Assembly (NCBI GenBank): GCA_001931905.2
Contig: MSJI02000926.1
Coordinates: 92,295 to 156,294 of the forward strand
Reading direction: 5' to 3'
From: Cladosporium sp. IMV 00045
Taxonomy: Eukaryota; Ascomycota; Dothideomycetes; Cladosporiales; Cladosporiaceae
DNA length: 64,000 nt
Shown here: one piece after another, positions 42,090 to 54,175 of the stretch
Position numbering within the stretch: position 1 is the first letter of the stretch
How the letters are laid out: each line of letters begins with the position of its first letter
Position numbers and translations under genes: made by a program
The notes under the pieces: model-generated
Seen by the model: the letters and a program-made list of their open reading frames with translations, nothing else
Databases searched by the model: none
Told to the model about the DNA's origin: nothing

Positions 42090-44747
42090 GGCGAATGCTC
42101 ATGAAGCGGGCGAGCAGTACTGCTGCTGCTCGAGCCGCAACTGCGGTGCAGACAGGCGGACAGGTAGGCAGGTAATATGCGAACAAACACACACTCGAGC
42201 ACTTCCCCCCGCGGAGTGCAGAGCGCTACACGAGGGCGGTAGGGACACGTGCTGAGGCACGGCGCACTGCGAGGGCGCTGGAAAAGCGGTAAATCTGGGC
42301 GGCGGTAACGGTTATGATGCTGATGGCAGAGCGATGGCTGCAGAAAACATGATCGTCGGCGGCCTGCACCGGGGAACAAGTGGGAGAGGTGAGGGTGGAA
42401 GAGGCAGGGTGAGACGGGGTGGAGAGATGGATGGATGGAGGGATTGGTCAGGAAGACGGCAGTTCTAATCAGGTACACGGGAACAGGAGGATATTATTAT
42501 GATTGAGGATAGGTCAAGGCAAGGTATGCAAAGGACCGAAGCTGTGGCTACCGGCGAAAGGTCAAGTCGGCCGGTGTTGCATCAGTATTCGCGCCATCTC
42601 CCAACTGCGCCCTTTTAGACTTCCAACTCTAAACGGCCTGCCGCTGCACCAGGGCTGTGCCAAGATGCTGGACATGGACCGTCAGATGCTCATGCACCAG
42701 ATGATATTGCGGCACGCCGGCGATCAACTGCGCGGCATGTCTGGGGAATGCGCGGTCGTGGCGGTTCGGAGGTATGGCCCATCTATTATTTGCCTCGTCC
42801 TGCTCGTTTTGTCCCGGGTCGGATCAGCTTGGATGACGACGAGCGCGAGTGACTTGGCCGTTTCAGCAGCCAGCCTCTGCCGATTAGGTGCATCACTTCG
42901 GGCGGGTGCAGGTCCGTCCTGTATCTGTGCTGGCTCTCCCGCACACGATGTGCTCTACCTCCCCTGGGTGTCTATCCACGCCATCCTCCCAAATTATCGC
43001 ATACTACCGACTACCTACACCAGCTACAGTAGTACAGTACCTTCCTAGTGCTAGTAGGTGCGGCAGTCTCCCTTCTCACATGTCAATCCGGTGCGTGCCG
43101 CACGACGACGGCAGAGAGACCAACGATAGTGCTAGTGCCGTCATGTCCAACTTTGGCATTGGAAGTGGAGAGCGGTGGGGGTCTCTGCACGTTTGGCGCC
43201 CGTCGCTAACATCGCCGTGGATGAAAGATGCGAAGAGGGATCTGCGCGTTTACTCCAGCCTACTGGTATTGGCAGTCTGTACTGTAGATTGATAGCGAGC
43301 AGAGATAAAGAATTCCTTGGACGAGCACGAACAATGGCTGATGGCTTTTGATAGTACCACGGGTGGCGAGAGCTGCAGCTGTCCCCTGTCGAGTTCCGCA
43401 TCCCATCTTACTACTGTATTAGCCAGTCGAGCCAGTCTCACTGGCCACCGCAGCTTGCAGGGAGAAGCCTGCTCTGAACCTTCTCCCTGGTAAACTCGAG
43501 CTACTTGCACAGGGCAGGAAAAAAAGTACCCAGCTGCCTCTTGTGAAAACGTCCTCAGAAGCTCATGATTACTTCGGAGCGGCAGACAGCATTCCGAAGA
43601 CTCACTTGTCGTGGCATGTCATTCATCAATCCTCACAGCGGGGACACCATTTAGAGCCAAACTCGATCACAGATGCCCATCATGTCAGATCGAAGATTCT
43701 TTCCCCAACGCGAGATGATGTAGCCCGAGCCATCCGAGAGACAGCATGAGCCCTCGATTTCCTCAGCCTCCAAAGTGGGTCTAACGACTCTGTGGCTAGA
43801 GCCGTGCTCCTTCCTCCTCACGTGACGGCCGCTGTGTCGAGAATTGCCAACCGCATACATCGGCATCAGCTGGGAACAAGAAGCACATGCAAATGTTCAC
43901 GCTCACGCCAGCTTTTGCATCTTCCATGGCTGCTGCAAGGCAATCTCGACATGGTTGGGGGAATTGCGATGCAGCCATTGCCTTCTCGCCCGAGCTTCTC
44001 TCAATGCATTGTATCTCCGGCTCTCCATTACCATGCCCACCGTATGCAATGGTCATGGGCAGCGATGCGGGAAGTACAGTCCTAACACAGTCAAAGCACT
44101 CCTAGAAACATGAGTTCTCTGCTAGATGGTATGTGTATGACCAAGAACTTTTCTATGCACAGGTTGCTGACCTTGAACCTTACAGCATACGGACCGTGAC
44201 CTTGACCAGTCTTCAACATGCCACCCTGCATGAAAGGTAGGTCTTTTGGCTCAATGTCAACCAGGAAGGTAATCACTCCTATGCACATGCTTTCTTGTAA
44301 GATTTTGCCATACTCGTTCCTTTCACCCATCGGTAGTCGTTCATCTTGTCCATGAACAAACATACGTCCACCGATGGCTTCAACCGCAGTACCACCGTGC
44401 GTACAGCACACCAGGACCACATGGCCATCGCAAACAGCAGAACATGACAGCTCTAAGTCTCACACGACAAAAACCTACAGCAAACATTTCTATTTCTTCG
44501 AACATCGACACGAATCCACCACGACCACCTGATTATACATACCACAGAGCGGATGAAGCCGAAGGTGGCTCGTGCGTGCCGGCAAGCTCTGGACGCGCCT
44601 GCCTTGTAGGAAACAACATCGCTCAGAAGCGGGACCGACGCGCCAACACAACTCTTCGACAACCACTCCAACCCAACGACATCGACCACACACACGACTT
44701 TTCCAGCACCCACGAATCCCGAAAACCGAATAATTCATTTATACGAA
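42090..44747. promoter_or_regulatory. 2.7-kb divergent region between PH-LRR and H2A.Z genes
   Basis: Both flanking genes start here and point outwards, so it contains two promoters. A pyrimidine/purine-biased stretch near 42360-42450 probably belongs to the PH-LRR leader, and a CA/CCA-rich leader precedes H2A.Z. Scattered frames (42503-43048 and others) are unrecognised and overlap one another, so I do not call them. Confidence 0.45.
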
Positions 44748-45498
44748 ATGGCTGGCGGAAAGGGTACGTCTCCCCGCCCTCGACATGCTCGCGCGCGCGC
44801 GCACACACACACGACGGGCGCATCTCGCCTGAGCGCGCGCAAAGAAAAAAATTTGTGACGTGTTCCTCTGACACGCTTTTCTCACAGGAAAGACTGGCGG
44901 TAAGACCGGTGGCAAGGCCGGCGGTGACTCCACGGGAAAGACGCAGAAGTCCCACTCGGCAAAGGCTGGTCTGCAGGTATGTGACTACGACGCGATTTCG
45001 GCGGAGGAGGAGGCAGAAAATGCTCAAGGAAAGGGCGCGGACTCCAGCTCTGTCGCGTGTGGCGAGAGAGTCGCTGGATCGGCGTCCAACCTGTGTGCCA
45101 TCATTCTGGCCGCGATGCGACGCGCGCGGTGCAGTAGCCTCCTCCAAGAATTAACTTGCTAACAAAATTCCTCTTTCCAGTTCCCCTGCGGTCGTGTGAA
45201 GCGCTTCCTCAAGTCGCAAACTCAGAACAAGATGCGCGTCGGCGCCAAAGCGGCCGTTTACGTCACCGCCGTGCTGGAATACCTGACGGCCGAAGTGCTC
45301 GAGCTGGCGGGCAACGCCGCCAAGGATCTCAAGGTGAAGCGCATCACGCCCCGGCACTTGCAGCTCGCCATCCGCGGTGACGAGGAGCTCGACACCCTCA
45401 TCCACGCCACCATCGCCTTCGGTGGTGTTCTGCCGCACATCAACCGCGCGCTCTTGCTCAAGGTCGAGCAGAAGAAGAAAAACAAGGTCAGCGAGTAG
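44748..45498 (+). CDS. HTZ1: Histone variant H2A.Z
   Basis: Three exons: 44748-44763, 44888-44976 and 45181-45498, with introns of 124 and 204 nt (GTACGT/CACAG and GTATGT/TCCAG). The product is 140 residues. The N-terminal tail has repeated GGK units ([17 protein letters not shown]), the acetylation region of H2A.Z. The core reads [39 protein letters not shown] in two parts, [10 protein letters not shown] and [12 protein letters not shown]. The variant-defining DEELD acidic-patch segment and GGVLPHI loop distinguish it from canonical H2A. It is placed by SWR-type remodellers at promoters. The 16-nt first exon is a common arrangement for histone-variant genes in filamentous fungi. Confidence 0.97.
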
Positions 45499-46085
45499 GC
45501 CTGGACCGACGACGTTGACGGAGTCGCCTTGATTGGTCGTTGGCTTCTGGATATCTATTATAGGTAGAAGCCACCTTACAAGCTGCGATGCGCGACGCGC
45601 GAGTGGATGTTGCAGGGCCTGACAAGCCCATGCGCTTCCTTCCCACGCGGGGGATCTGGGTGTCTGTTTATTCGGTTTTGCTTTTTTTCTTTCTTCTTTC
45701 GAGAATATGCGGGTGAGGGAACTCTCGAGTGGAATACCAAGGTTCGAGAATTAGAACCGGGCGGCGTACTGGGAAAATTATCGGGTGGTGTGTCGGCGAT
45801 TACTGGAATCGGGAGGTGTTCTCTTTTTTTTTTTTCTATATCCTTTTATCTTTTCTTCCTTTTTTCTCTCAATCTTCTCCGCTCCCAGATGTTGAACTGC
45901 CTTTCCGCGAAAGTCTCAAGTAGTGTCGACCGCGGTATACACTGTCATAACTTCATTTTCCATGCCGGTATCCCACCCATTCGAGCCACTCTGCTCCGAC
46001 ATGATCGTATGCCATCTCGCCTCCAAACCAACGCCATCATTCCCACCCATCCCCCCCGAACCAAATCCCACCTCCCCCACCCCCC
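45499..46085. other. Convergent intergenic region, no gene seen
   Basis: A 587-bp stretch between the 3' ends of H2A.Z and prephenate dehydratase. It contains T-rich tracts (for example 45826-45870) likely in the 3' UTRs, and a strongly C-rich run at 46020-46085. No frame is supported. Confidence 0.4.
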
Positions 46086-47090
46086 TCAGTGCGCCGCATC
46101 CTCAAAACTGCCCAACCACCTCCACCCCTTCGCCACCTCTCCCAACTCCCCCAGCGCCTCATTAACCACACCCCCCTGCTCCACCGCCCTCTTCCTCCCC
46201 CTGAACTCCACGAAAAACACATAATGCCAACTCGCCTCCCCGCTCGGCCGCGAATTGATACTCGTCAGCGTGATGCCGTACTTCTTGAAAACCGCCAGAC
46301 AGTCCGCCAGCGCGCCGGGCGCGCCGTGCTGCGCCACCGTGAAGGATATCAGCGTCTTGTAGCGCGATTGCTCGACGTGCTCTTCGATCAGAGTGCGGGC
46401 GTCGAGCGCTTCGGCTTCGGGTCTGCGGCGCAGGATGAGGAAGCGCGTTGTGTTGGTGCTGGAATCTTGGATGTTGGGCGCGAGGATGGAGAGGTTGTTC
46501 TCTCGCGCTGCCAGAGCGGAGCTGATTGCTGCGACTTGCGGGTCGTGCGGGGAGGAGGCCACGAGGGCGGCGCCGCGCGAGGTGGAGGACACGTCTTGCT
46601 TTTCGGCGTGTTTGAGGTGCGTGGAGAGGAAGAGCTTGCACTGGCCCCAGGCTTGCGGGTGGGAGTAGAGTTTGGTGATGGAGTTCCAGTCGGTCGTGCC
46701 GCCCGGGGAAGTGGCGTGCCCGACTATGCAGTGGTTGACGCGCACGTAGGCTTCGTTGACGACGACCAGGTCGCCGTATTTGCCCGCGTGGTTGGCGAAG
46801 AGGTCGAGCGTGAAGACGACGGAGCCGTTGCTGGAGTTCTCAAAGGGCACCACGCCGCGGGATGCGGTGCCCGTGGCGACGGCGGCGAAGACGTCTTCGA
46901 TGCTCGTTTCGGGGCGGAGGGTGAAACGCGGGTCGGGGAAGGAGTCCAGCGCTGCTTGGTGTGTGTAGGATGCTGGTGGGCCCAGGTAGGCTACTTGGGC
47001 CGGATCGCCGGTGGGTGATGTTGGGGGTTGGGAGGCGCCTACTACGGTGTCTGGTTGGTGTGTTTGGTCCTGCAACGGATTTCGTGTCAA
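46086..47090 (-). CDS. PHA2: Prephenate dehydratase
   Basis: A 334-residue frame from the ATG at 47090. The catalytic prephenate dehydratase domain covers residues ~33-220 (VAYLGPPASYTHQAA, GVVPFENSSNGSV, the NTTRF box with its catalytic Thr, FLILRR). A C-terminal ACT domain at ~240-330 follows (TLISFTVAQHGAPGALADC, LTSINSRPSGEASWHYVFFVEF), expected to mediate feedback control by phenylalanine. The enzyme converts prephenate to phenylpyruvate in phenylalanine synthesis. The N-terminal ~25 residues are not conserved in type. A 6-nt first exon near 47278 (ATG GTG, then GTAGGT donor and TTGCAG acceptor) is an alternative start. The + strand is extremely C-rich at the 3' end and G-rich towards the start. 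Confidence 0.92.
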   Translation of the reverse strand: MTRNPLQDQTHQPDTVVGASQPPTSPTGDPAQVAYLGPPASYTHQAALDSFPDPRFTLRPETSIEDVFAAVATGTASRGVVPFENSSNGSVVFTLDLFANHAGKYGDLVVVNEAYVRVNHCIVGHATSPGGTTDWNSITKLYSHPQAWGQCKLFLSTHLKHAEKQDVSSTSRGAALVASSPHDPQVAAISSALAARENNLSILAPNIQDSSTNTTRFLILRRRPEAEALDARTLIEEHVEQSRYKTLISFTVAQHGAPGALADCLAVFKKYGITLTSINSRPSGEASWHYVFFVEFRGRKRAVEQGGVVNEALGELGEVAKGWRWLGSFEDAAH

Positions 47091-48519
47091 CAGCGTGATG
47101 GTTTACGGCTGTAAGAGAGTGACGGTGACGAAGTTGGCCTCTTAGGGTAGCGTATATATTCTCTTAGCTTCTCAAAGACATTTTCCTTGTTCCCAACATG
47201 GTTTCTTCGGATAATCAAATACATATACAATTGTAGAAATCCACGTGGAGTGTAGGAGAAAGCGTCACCTACCACCATATTGATTTGCTATGAGAAGCTG
47301 TGTTGACTCAAGATGGAGTTGGTCGACAGCTATGAAGTGAGAAGTTCGGAGAAATATCAGAAATTGGCTGAGTGTCGTGGCGATATATTTTTGAATCCAG
47401 TATTATTGATCAAACGTGTGCACTGCGAGGTCGGAGCTATACATATTCGAAGTCCGATGCATGAGCGTTGGATCCCAGATCACATGACGTCGGAACTGTC
47501 AAAACCATTGCTCTCTGGAGACCGCAAACACAAATGCATGGATACCTACATGTATACGGTGTCGATGCGTATGCTTATAAAATCTGGTTCGAGAAATTCA
47601 GAAAATCATCCTTGTAGCCTGGGCAGCACTAAAATTGTGTCTTCCAATGTGGAAGAGAAGAGCGATGACAAACTCATCGATCTTGGATGTTTTGTATACC
47701 GTCTGCAAAATGTCTGGTGCAAGTGGTCAATGCGAGGCTTAGCCGGCTTTCCAGCTTTGTATGGGGATCCTCATACAAACGTGGAAATGCATTCGGCACC
47801 TTCGAACAAGCCGACAAGTGCCAACAAGTCAGGGCAGCAATTTTCAATCTGCAGGAAATGTCAGCATTTTCTCCGGGCCCTGCGCAGAATTCCGACTCAC
47901 CGAGCTGTGGGCCGTTTTCTCTGAGAGCGGCGAGTTGATGAAGTCCTCTTCCAGCCCTCCGAGAAACATTCGAACCGGCTTCAAAACATTACTTTGCACC
48001 TGATTTTGAGACTCTGTGAACGTGCTCACTACGTCGAATGGTAGCTTCAGTTCGGCATATAAAGTGACATGGAATGGTTTTTTGCTGCCGCGAACGCCAT
48101 GCTGCTTCTTCGCCCACTGCTTTGCGTCGGAAGCACGCGAATCTTTGCCTAAGAAAAAGAACCTGGTGATGTCTAGGATATGGGGGATAACTGCGCGTAA
48201 CAGCTCTATGATATTTTTGTGAGGGCATTCGGGTTCCATGCCGGGCGAGGAATCGTTGTCATGACATAATCGTAAATTGCACTGATGACAGTGTCAGGAA
48301 ATATGCGAGAGCACCAGGCTGAACTCAGCCTTCTTGTGCTGATTGTTGCATTGCAGGTATGTACGCCACGTTGTCAGCACGATGCAGCTGACACACCACC
48401 TTCCAGGCTGCATGAATAAGGCAGGGCGTCACCCCGTTTGTTCTCTGGGCGCATTTTGGCACACCGAGAAGCATCGTCAGAACATCTCGCCCGTCCTGGA
48501 AACGAGGCTCACAGCAACA
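47091..48519. other. Intergenic region before the NLR pseudogene
   Basis: About 1.4 kb, visibly less GC-rich than the housekeeping blocks. Two overlapping frames, 47313-47924 (+) and 47844-48239 (-), have no recognisable motif. The minus one (131 residues, starting MEPECPHKN) could be an exon of an unknown gene, but I cannot extend it with confidence. Confidence 0.4.
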
Positions 48520-51500
48520 ATGGCAATTCCACGCGTAACGCAAAAGTGTATAGGCGATCTCGGTCATGTTGCTTCTCTTCAGGGTGATTCGCAAACGTGG
48601 GCGGAAAATCAGGCTGCCAGGCTCAACATCTGGGCATCGACCCTAGGGGTTTTTTCTCGCGGCCGCCACTCACTAGAGTATCGTCTGCGCCTCAACGAAG
48701 ACATGGCCGAAATGCTTTTACAGATTCTAGCTGGACTTTCAGATGCGATCGTCTCGTATATAGAGATGGGTGAGTGGAACGTGACCACTTCCTTGCAAGT
48801 GTCCTCATGCTGAGTTACGACAGTCACCAGCGCTGATTCCTCGGAGGATGGTTGCCTTTCATCTGATCGCCAACAGACAACCTCGTCTTCACCAGAAAAA
48901 TCTCGATCGGAATCATCCACGCGCAAGGTTGAAGACTCGCTACGTAAGTTCGATTGGTCCCTCTCCTTGCCAACATTGTCTTGCTAACCCACATTAGCCA
49001 CCGTCGCGGGTTCCTCAATAATTGAGAGCCGCTCTGCCCATGCAAAAGTAACTTATCCGATTGAACGACAAAGATTCCGACCAGATGCATCCTCATCCGA
49101 GGATGAAGGCTCTGATACCTCTCTCGGTCAAAGCTCCCGCATGTCGTTCTTCAATACAAAGACATTGCAGACAGAGATAGAGGGCACTATCAGACAGCTG
49201 ACTGACCTCTCTTTGCTCTTGCGCAGACAAGGTTCACCACAGCACTGGAGCAGGGCCACGAATTTCACGCCGAAGAATGAGGAAGGGAAATCTCTGCTGC
49301 CCGAGTTTGCAAATCACATCAACTCACAATGCAGACGTATGCTAGAACAGGAAAACGACTTCCAGCAGAAGGATTTTCTTGCCAAACGAGTCAGTCAAAC
49401 GATCATACGGCGATGGCGACTTATGTGCTACCAAATACATCATGCCGACCGCATCTCAACTACACAAAATCTTGACTCCCAGATGCCGGTGTCTGCCCCT
49501 AAGGGACCTGATGTTGATAAGGCTGAAACGATCATCAATGCACCTCAGGCAGTGGCAGGGACTACCACAAACACCATGGCCGTGGCCGCAGTTGCAAGAA
49601 CAGAGCATTCTTTCGCAACTATGGAACAAAACGCTGCAACAACCCTCCCTGCGGATCACCGGCCTTCGATTCCGAAACCGGAGATATCACCAAGCATGGC
49701 ATCGTCAAGAACCCAGTTCAACCATGGTACATTGGCTTTTCCCAGGCCACCAAAGGCACCCACGAACGGATGGGAATTCGTGTGTCCCTACTGTTGCTTG
49801 TCCCAGCCAGCTAAGAATCTGGCTAGACCCAAGTGGGAGTAAGTTGGTCTGCTAGGATGAGTAGTCCCGCCCGACTAACAAGTTCTAGAAAGCATGTGTT
49901 ACACGACCTCTGTCCGTACATTTGCGTATTCGAGGACTGCCAAACGCCAGATCTCTTATACAGAACCTCCAAACTTTGGACACAGCATCTGGACACTGAG
50001 CACATTTCCGAGATTTGGCGATGCAACATTTGTGATAACCTCCCCGAGCAAGTACCGCAGTCGTTCGAGAGCTCAGGAGAGTTCGAGCAGCACCTCTTCC
50101 ATAACCATACCGATGCGCTGAGTCACGACGAGCTTCAGCTCGTCATCAAATTCGGCTCTCTTCGGGAGCCGGAAAGTATTGATTGCTGCATGTTCTGTGG
50201 CTGGGTGCCATTAGAAGCATCGGAGACAAATCGACATGAGCTTCTTGGGCATGTGGCAACGGAGCATCTACAAAAATACGCGATGCTTTCCCTACCATGG
50301 ATATACAGCACGACGACGAATGCAACCTCTTCGACAACTTCCGGAGAGAGCCATCGCAGTAAAGAGTCGAGAAACATGATGTTGCAAGAGCCAATGCCTG
50401 CATTTCACGATGAAAGCGCTTTCACGAACAGAGATACCTTCGGCACCAAGGGTTACGACCCACTCTACCCAAGCGGTGCCGACATTGTCCCTGCTCAGTT
50501 GTGTGAAGAGTTAAAGGCCAAATCGAGAGACAGAACTACTGCGGAGTGCATGCGATGGATCATTTCATGGAACGAAGCAATCATCGATCGGGGTGTTGTT
50601 GAACACAGACCTTGGGAGCCAGATACAACCGTCCGATCGCAATCTCATGCGACGTCGCAACCGATACATGCAGATCTGCTTTAGCGGCTTGATCAAATGA
50701 ATGTACCCAATGCTGGTCCCCTGAACGCGACGCCAACTCAGCACACGCTCCCGTGTAGCAATATACCACATGCACCAAACCCCTACTTCTCATGTCGACA
50801 AGAAGAAATGGAAGGACTCCGACACCATCTAGATGCCACTTTGGCAAGGAGTCAATTCTGCAGCTTCGCGCTTTGGGGCCGGGGCGGCGTCGGTAAAACG
50901 CAAATGGCTCTGGCGTTCGCTCACGAGCAGGTCTCACATGGCGTGGAAGCTGTCCTATGGATCGACTGCGAGACGAGACTGACTCTGGCTCGGAGCTTCA
51001 GTTTCGTGGCTAGTATATTGCAATTGGAGGGCCATTCTCAGCACGAGGAGACGCCGCAAAATCGTCTCATTGTGTTGAGGTGGCTGCGGACGACTAGTAA
51101 GCTCACCTTTCGCCCACTATGAATATTGTGCATTAACATCATTCACTATAGATGTGTCATGAATCATGATCTTGGACAGCATCTAGGATTTGGATCTCAT
51201 TCGGGACATCTGGCCGAAAGCTTCTCACGGTGCTGTTCTCGTGACTTCGCGCAACCCATCTGTCAGCGTTGACCCGGCATCAGGCGGACTTGAAATCAAA
51301 GCCTTTCGAGATCAACAAGGGTCTGAGATCATCCTCCGGATCTTAGGGCGCGCCCCATACTCTACACAAGAACAAGAGGCAGCGCAGCAGCTGTCTGCAC
51401 GACTTGGTGGGCTAGCGCTCACACTGGTTGTCATGGCATTTCAGATCCGGCTTCGCGGCATGACCATTGCTCAATTTCTCGAGTTCTACAAGAGATATTC

Positions 51501-53206
51501 GGAGCATCTGCATAAGGTGCAACCCGGACTGGAAACTGGTTCCAAGCATCCAGTCGAGAGATCCTGGGACTCCATTTTCGACTACCTCAGAGGCTCAAGC
51601 CCTGACGCTGCGAAGAGACTGGGGGTCATGGCGCCAGACAGGATTCCCAAAAGTTCGTTCACGCAAGATCGAATGCCTAACGACCTTGAATTCTGCAAAG
51701 ATGAATGGAGGTATGTATCACTTCATCCCGATATAGGAATGTTGATTGACGTGTCTAACGCGATCAAAGACTTAGAGAAGCACTGCTCCAATTGACATCC
51801 ACCACCCTGCTCAGGCAAAGCCTGTCCGGTAAGATGCTTTACGCAGACAGGCTCACTCAAGATTTAATCGGAACTATATGGGAACAGACAGATGCCACAA
51901 CCTCTGGCAGCTCGCTTCCATGCTGCTTTATGGTGCTTTTCCAAAGCTAGAGAACGGTATCTCCATGAGACCACACTAGCCAGACTGCAAGTTATACATC
52001 TCTCATATAATGTCTCTTTGTACTCGCCGCAGAGAAAGTATCTTCGAGGGAGCTATACAGAACGACTCTGGTCCCTTTTTGGAGCTGGCAACCTCCTGTG
52101 GTTTGTATGTGCTTACGCTTTGTTCATGCATATGCTCACGCTGACATGATTCCATGGATATCTTATGGAATGCGGTGCTTGGACGGAAGAAGCAGAACTA
52201 ATGGAGACAGTTATGCCTCTCTGCCACGACAAAGAAGGTCTGGTGTACGCCAATTTTGCCAACTCATTGGACTGCATGGAATACGAACGTGGACATGTTG
52301 CCAGGTCCTATGGGCTTACGGACACAAGCCTACGGATCCGCCAGAATCTACTCCCTGAAGACCATGTAGAGATCGCCAACAGCCTCAACAACTACGCCAA
52401 TGTGATTCTACAGGAACTAGAAGCGAATGCCTACGAGAGGGCGTTGGAGTTATACGAGAAATGTGTCGCTATCAACTTGAAAGCACCGACATCCCACAGC
52501 GACCGCTTTCTCCATGTGCCCCACACAAATATGGCCAGGGCATTTTGGGTTCTTGGTAAGTATGACGACTCTATCAAGCATACGGAAATAAGTCGTGAGT
52601 ACTCGGTCAGGTTTTTAGGCAAGGGGAATCATTTCGATGGGCTGTAAGTCACATACACTTCTAATTGACTCAAATGCATTGGTTGACAGCCAAAATATTA
52701 GTGCCGACTACTGGGTCGGAAACGGCAAGTTCGCCCAAGGGAAACATGACGAAGCCGAACATCACTGGTCAACGGCCCTGAAGCATTTCATGAGAGAGAG
52801 TGAGACACACCCCATGACGGTGGCTGCGAGACTCAAGCTCAGCTGCGCCAAAATGAAACTGGGGAGGTACGATGAAGCAATGTAAGCTCACATTATCCTT
52901 TCGATTACAAGGATGGGATCGAATCCAAGTCGTGCTAATTCCTGGTCCAGTGCTCAGTTGGAACAGATCTTGATCATTGCTCAGCTCAACGAGAAAGGCA
53001 AAGAGGATAAGGGCGAGATCGCTCGTGTGCTTCGCAAGTTGGCCGAAGCATTCCACCTGCGAGGAGCGGACGGTGACGCTGTCAAGGCAGAGGATTTTCG
53101 CGTCCATGCAGAGGCGATGAGGGAAGAGATCCAAGGGCCAAGATTCTCAACCCTGGGAGACAGCGATTTGTCATACGCTATGATGAATTTCCACGCATTC
53201 TGGTAA
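48520..53206 (+). pseudogene. Decayed fungal NLR: N-terminal domain, C2H2 fingers, NB-ARC, TPR
   Basis: Exons follow the family pattern: 48520-48769, 48824-48943, 48998-49838, 49889-51096, 51152 onward to about 51714, 51776-52100, 52157-52643, 52702-52881 and 52951-53206. The order is a helical N-terminal domain (AARLNIWASTLGVFSRG), C2H2-like fingers (FVCPYCC, YICVFEDC, WRCNICD), an NB-ARC P-loop GRGGVGKT near 50880, and Walker B (IMILDSI). TPRs follow (RIRQNLLPEDHVEIANSLNN, RALELYEKC). The C-terminal block ends SYAMMNFHAFW. Disabling changes are in-frame TGA at 51160 and TAG at 51184 inside Walker B, a frame change near 51885-51900, TAG at 51977, a lost splice acceptor (TG for AG at 52155-52156), and a TAG at 50682 unless spliced out. 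NLRs of this type are fungal immune or incompatibility sensors. Most of the frame is still well preserved, so decay looks recent. Confidence 0.82.
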
Positions 53207-54175
53207 ATGGTGCGTCTAACGAAAATCATGACAGACAAATGCTCAAGTGTTTGGATGATAACGTAATCGTTGATTTCTCTAAATCTCAGTTTACTTCGAG
53301 ACACGTCGTATTTGGTTATGCGTTGATGAAAGGCTCAAGTCTGGAGGTCAAAAGTTGTAGATCAGCCATGTCGCGGCCGAGAAGGCAAGCCGAATTGGTG
53401 TGGAAATATGGAGAGCAATAATAATGACAATTTCATCAGACCTGAATGCTTTGTGTATGCCTCGCGACGCCTGCCGGTACCTGCTGGAAATGGAGAGGGA
53501 TTCTCGCTAGCAATAGGATATTGAAAGAGTGCAAGCGTCAGGAAAGTTCCAACGGGACAGTGAGCTTCAACAAGACTCTCGAATGTCAATAGTCTTCGGG
53601 CTCTGTCATCCAAGATATTTTGCCCTTTCTTGTTCATAGTTCGACTGGTTTCCAGGCGTTGTGCAGAAGAAAGCCCGTGCAAGAAAGCCCGTCCTTTGAT
53701 ACCTAGGTAGCGATCTGCTCGGTTGGGGATGGCCGTAGTACTGTATAGGACGAATGCAGAGCTGGCTGGTGGCTAATCATATGCCAGGCTTTCCATTCAG
53801 GCACAAGAATTATTAATATCAAGTATTGCGTCTTCTCCGTGTTGTCATGTCGGTTGCAGGGTTGCTATGGCCCATGACATTTAATGTTTTGTTAGTCGAC
53901 TTTCACCCCGCAAATCAAACTGCAGGGACGCCAGAAGTGTTTCTATCAACGTTGAAGGTAAACCCAATCCCTAAAGTCCAACTTCAAGATCAATACACCA
54001 AAAAGGTTCCCGCCCTGTTCTTGCCTTTTGCTTTGTTCTCCGTCTCATATTTTCCTTGCAGCCGCCGCAGCGTCTTCCACGTCTTGCCCACCACATACAT
54101 CTACACGAACATCTTGGATCAACACCGCCTTTTGGAGCATACACGCGGTGCAAGGAGCAAGGCGCTCGCGGCGCC
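53207..54175. other. Intergenic region between NLR pseudogene and HymA
   Basis: About 970 bp with no supported frame. It includes the HymA promoter and a pyrimidine-rich leader ending near 54140. Confidence 0.4.

Noticed and set aside
44444..45154. 236-codon frame overlapping H2A.Z
   Set aside because: It runs through H2A.Z exons and introns in another frame; the H2A.Z model is unambiguous.
47844..48239. 131-codon minus-strand frame next to the NLR
   Set aside because: Reasonable composition but no recognisable motif, no partner exons I could join, and overlap with a plus-strand frame.
48520..53206. Repeat-induced point mutation as the sole cause of NLR decay
   Set aside because: At least one stop needs a transversion, a splice acceptor changed A to T and there is a frame change, so RIP alone does not fit.
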